6,158 bases of DNA, from NCBI GenBank assembly GCA_031278025.1, contig JAITLF010000128.1:1-6158 (forward strand), read 5' to 3'. The position numbers and the translations under genes are program-made. The notes below the pieces were generated by a model. It was given only the letters and a program-made list of their open reading frames with translations. It was not told the DNA's origin and searched no databases. How positions within the stretch are numbered: the first letter of the stretch is position 1; each line of letters starts with the position of its first letter. The stretch comes from Treponema sp. (GTDB lineage Bacteria; Spirochaetota; Spirochaetia; Treponematales; Breznakiellaceae). Shown piece by piece: positions 5,800-6,158 of this stretch.

Positions 5800-6158
5800 A
5801 TGCGGGCACGGCGGGCCGCCGGGAAACCAGCCGGAGTCATCCGGGTTTGGATGCTGCCGCCCCGCTTCTTGCCGGAATTGATTTCCGCGGAGCGCCGGTT
5901 CCCAGCCGCCCGGTACACGCGCAAGGCGGGCGGAGGCGCCCGCGCCCCCGTCTCAGCCCCAAACGCCGTATTTTGGGGCAAAACCGGGGTATTTGGGGCA
6001 AAAACCCCCTGTTTTTGGGGCGGAAATGAAATATTCAGGAACAGCCGCGCCCCGTTCAAAGTCCCGAACGCGAAATTCGGGGGCAAAAATGAATCATTCG
6101 GGGGCAAAAATGGAGCATTCGGGGGCAAAAATGGACCATTCGGGGGCAAAAATGGAGC
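5800..6158 (+). CDS. uncharacterised heptad-repeat protein, partial and uncertain
   Basis: An ATG at 5800 opens a frame that runs without a stop to the right edge (119 codons). A GGAGG at 5779-5783 lies upstream, but 16 nt away, longer than usual. The first 57 residues are Arg/Ala/Pro/Gly-rich with no signal peptide or membrane segment (MRARRAAGKPAGVIRVW at the start, then RFLPELISAERRFPAARY). From residue 58 it becomes heptads: FWGKTGV, FGAKTPC, FWGGNEI, FRNSRAP, FKVPNAK, FGGKNES, FGGKNGA, FGGKNGP and so on. Phe leads every unit and Gly, Lys and Asn recur. The gene would be divergent from the GH13 gene. The opposite strand is also open from the edge to 5766 and reads FLPPN heptads, with third codon positions facing each other, so composition does not decide between them. 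Both may be non-coding. I recognise no family. Confidence 0.33.
   Translation, partial: MRARRAAGKPAGVIRVWMLPPRFLPELISAERRFPAARYTRKAGGGARAPVSAPNAVFWGKTGVFGAKTPCFWGGNEIFRNSRAPFKVPNAKFGGKNESFGGKNGAFGGKNGPFGGKNG
5926..5943. repeat. perfect 7-bp G+C hairpin
   Basis: GCGGGCG at 5926-5932 and CGCCCGC at 5937-5943 pair perfectly around a GAGG loop. No T tract follows on either strand. It sits just before the 21-bp repeat array and could be a structural boundary or a by-product of the G+C-rich sequence. Confidence 0.4.
5970..6158. repeat. 21-bp tandem repeat array, nine units, continuing beyond the window
   Basis: Units start at 5970, 5991, 6012, 6033, 6054, 6075, 6096, 6117 and 6138, exactly 21 bp apart. 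The last four are nearly identical, starting ATTCGGGGGCAAAAATG and differing only in the final four bases. The first three keep TTTGGGGC-like cores with more changes. Units four and five are strongly diverged but still in phase. No spacers separate the units, so it is not a CRISPR array. The period is a multiple of three, so frames stay open on both strands: FGGKNGA heptads rightward and FLPPNGP heptads leftward. The purity gradient suggests recent expansion on the right side. Confidence 0.92.

Noticed and set aside
5766..6149. 127-codon leftward frame with FLPPN heptads
   Set aside because: Its start is a TTG inside the repeat and the frame really runs to the window edge. It competes with the rightward frame at 5800 and has no ribosome-binding site, so it is not listed as a gene, though it cannot be excluded.
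5970..6158. CRISPR array
   Set aside because: The 21-bp units are directly adjacent with no unique spacers, and no cas gene is nearby.

Overview
The window is G+C-rich bacterial DNA dominated by two leftward genes. I infer an anaerobic, possibly spirochaete-like (Treponema-type) host. This rests only on the general look of the long cytoplasmic glycosidase and the CCA-enzyme-like HD protein; no rRNA or marker gene is present, so the taxonomy is weak.

Layout. (1) Positions 1-183 (+) hold the C-terminal end of a gene that starts outside the window, with the His and Asp context of a C39-like cysteine peptidase. (2) Positions 184-650 are gene-poor. They hold a weak hairpin, three helically phased TTTGAACG repeats, a 116-bp segment bounded by near-perfect 12-bp inverted repeats (MITE-like or an IS remnant), and a compact hairpin. 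(3) Positions 651-1949 (-) encode a 432-aa protein shaped like a tRNA nucleotidyltransferase (CCA-adding enzyme). Its HD phosphohydrolase domain is intact, but the nucleotidyltransferase head lacks recognisable catalytic motifs. (4) Positions 1974-5702 (-) encode a 1242-aa GH13 alpha-amylase-family protein with large extra N- and C-terminal regions. (5) Positions 5703-5799 hold its likely promoter and ribosome-binding site. (6) From 5800 to the right edge lies a divergent open frame of uncertain coding status that runs into a 21-bp tandem array. The array leaves the window and encodes heptads in both directions.

How the parts work together. The GH13 gene and the HD gene form one leftward transcription unit: GH13 first, then a 24-nt gap, then HD. 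The gap and the GH13 stop codon are occupied by two abutting perfect inverted repeats. The second places the only Shine-Dalgarno-like bases of the HD gene in its loop and ends directly before the ATG, which suggests structure-dependent or coupled translation. No known pathway joins an alpha-glucan enzyme to an HD/CCA-like protein, so the functional link is open.

I found no CRISPR array, tRNA, rRNA, phage gene or recognisable defence system. The points most worth following are the double hairpin at the gene junction, the headless CCA-like HD protein, the GH13 with Pro in place of the usual His of motif IV and an unexplained C-terminal region, a possible dnaX-like slippery site in that GH13, and the 21-bp heptad-coding array.
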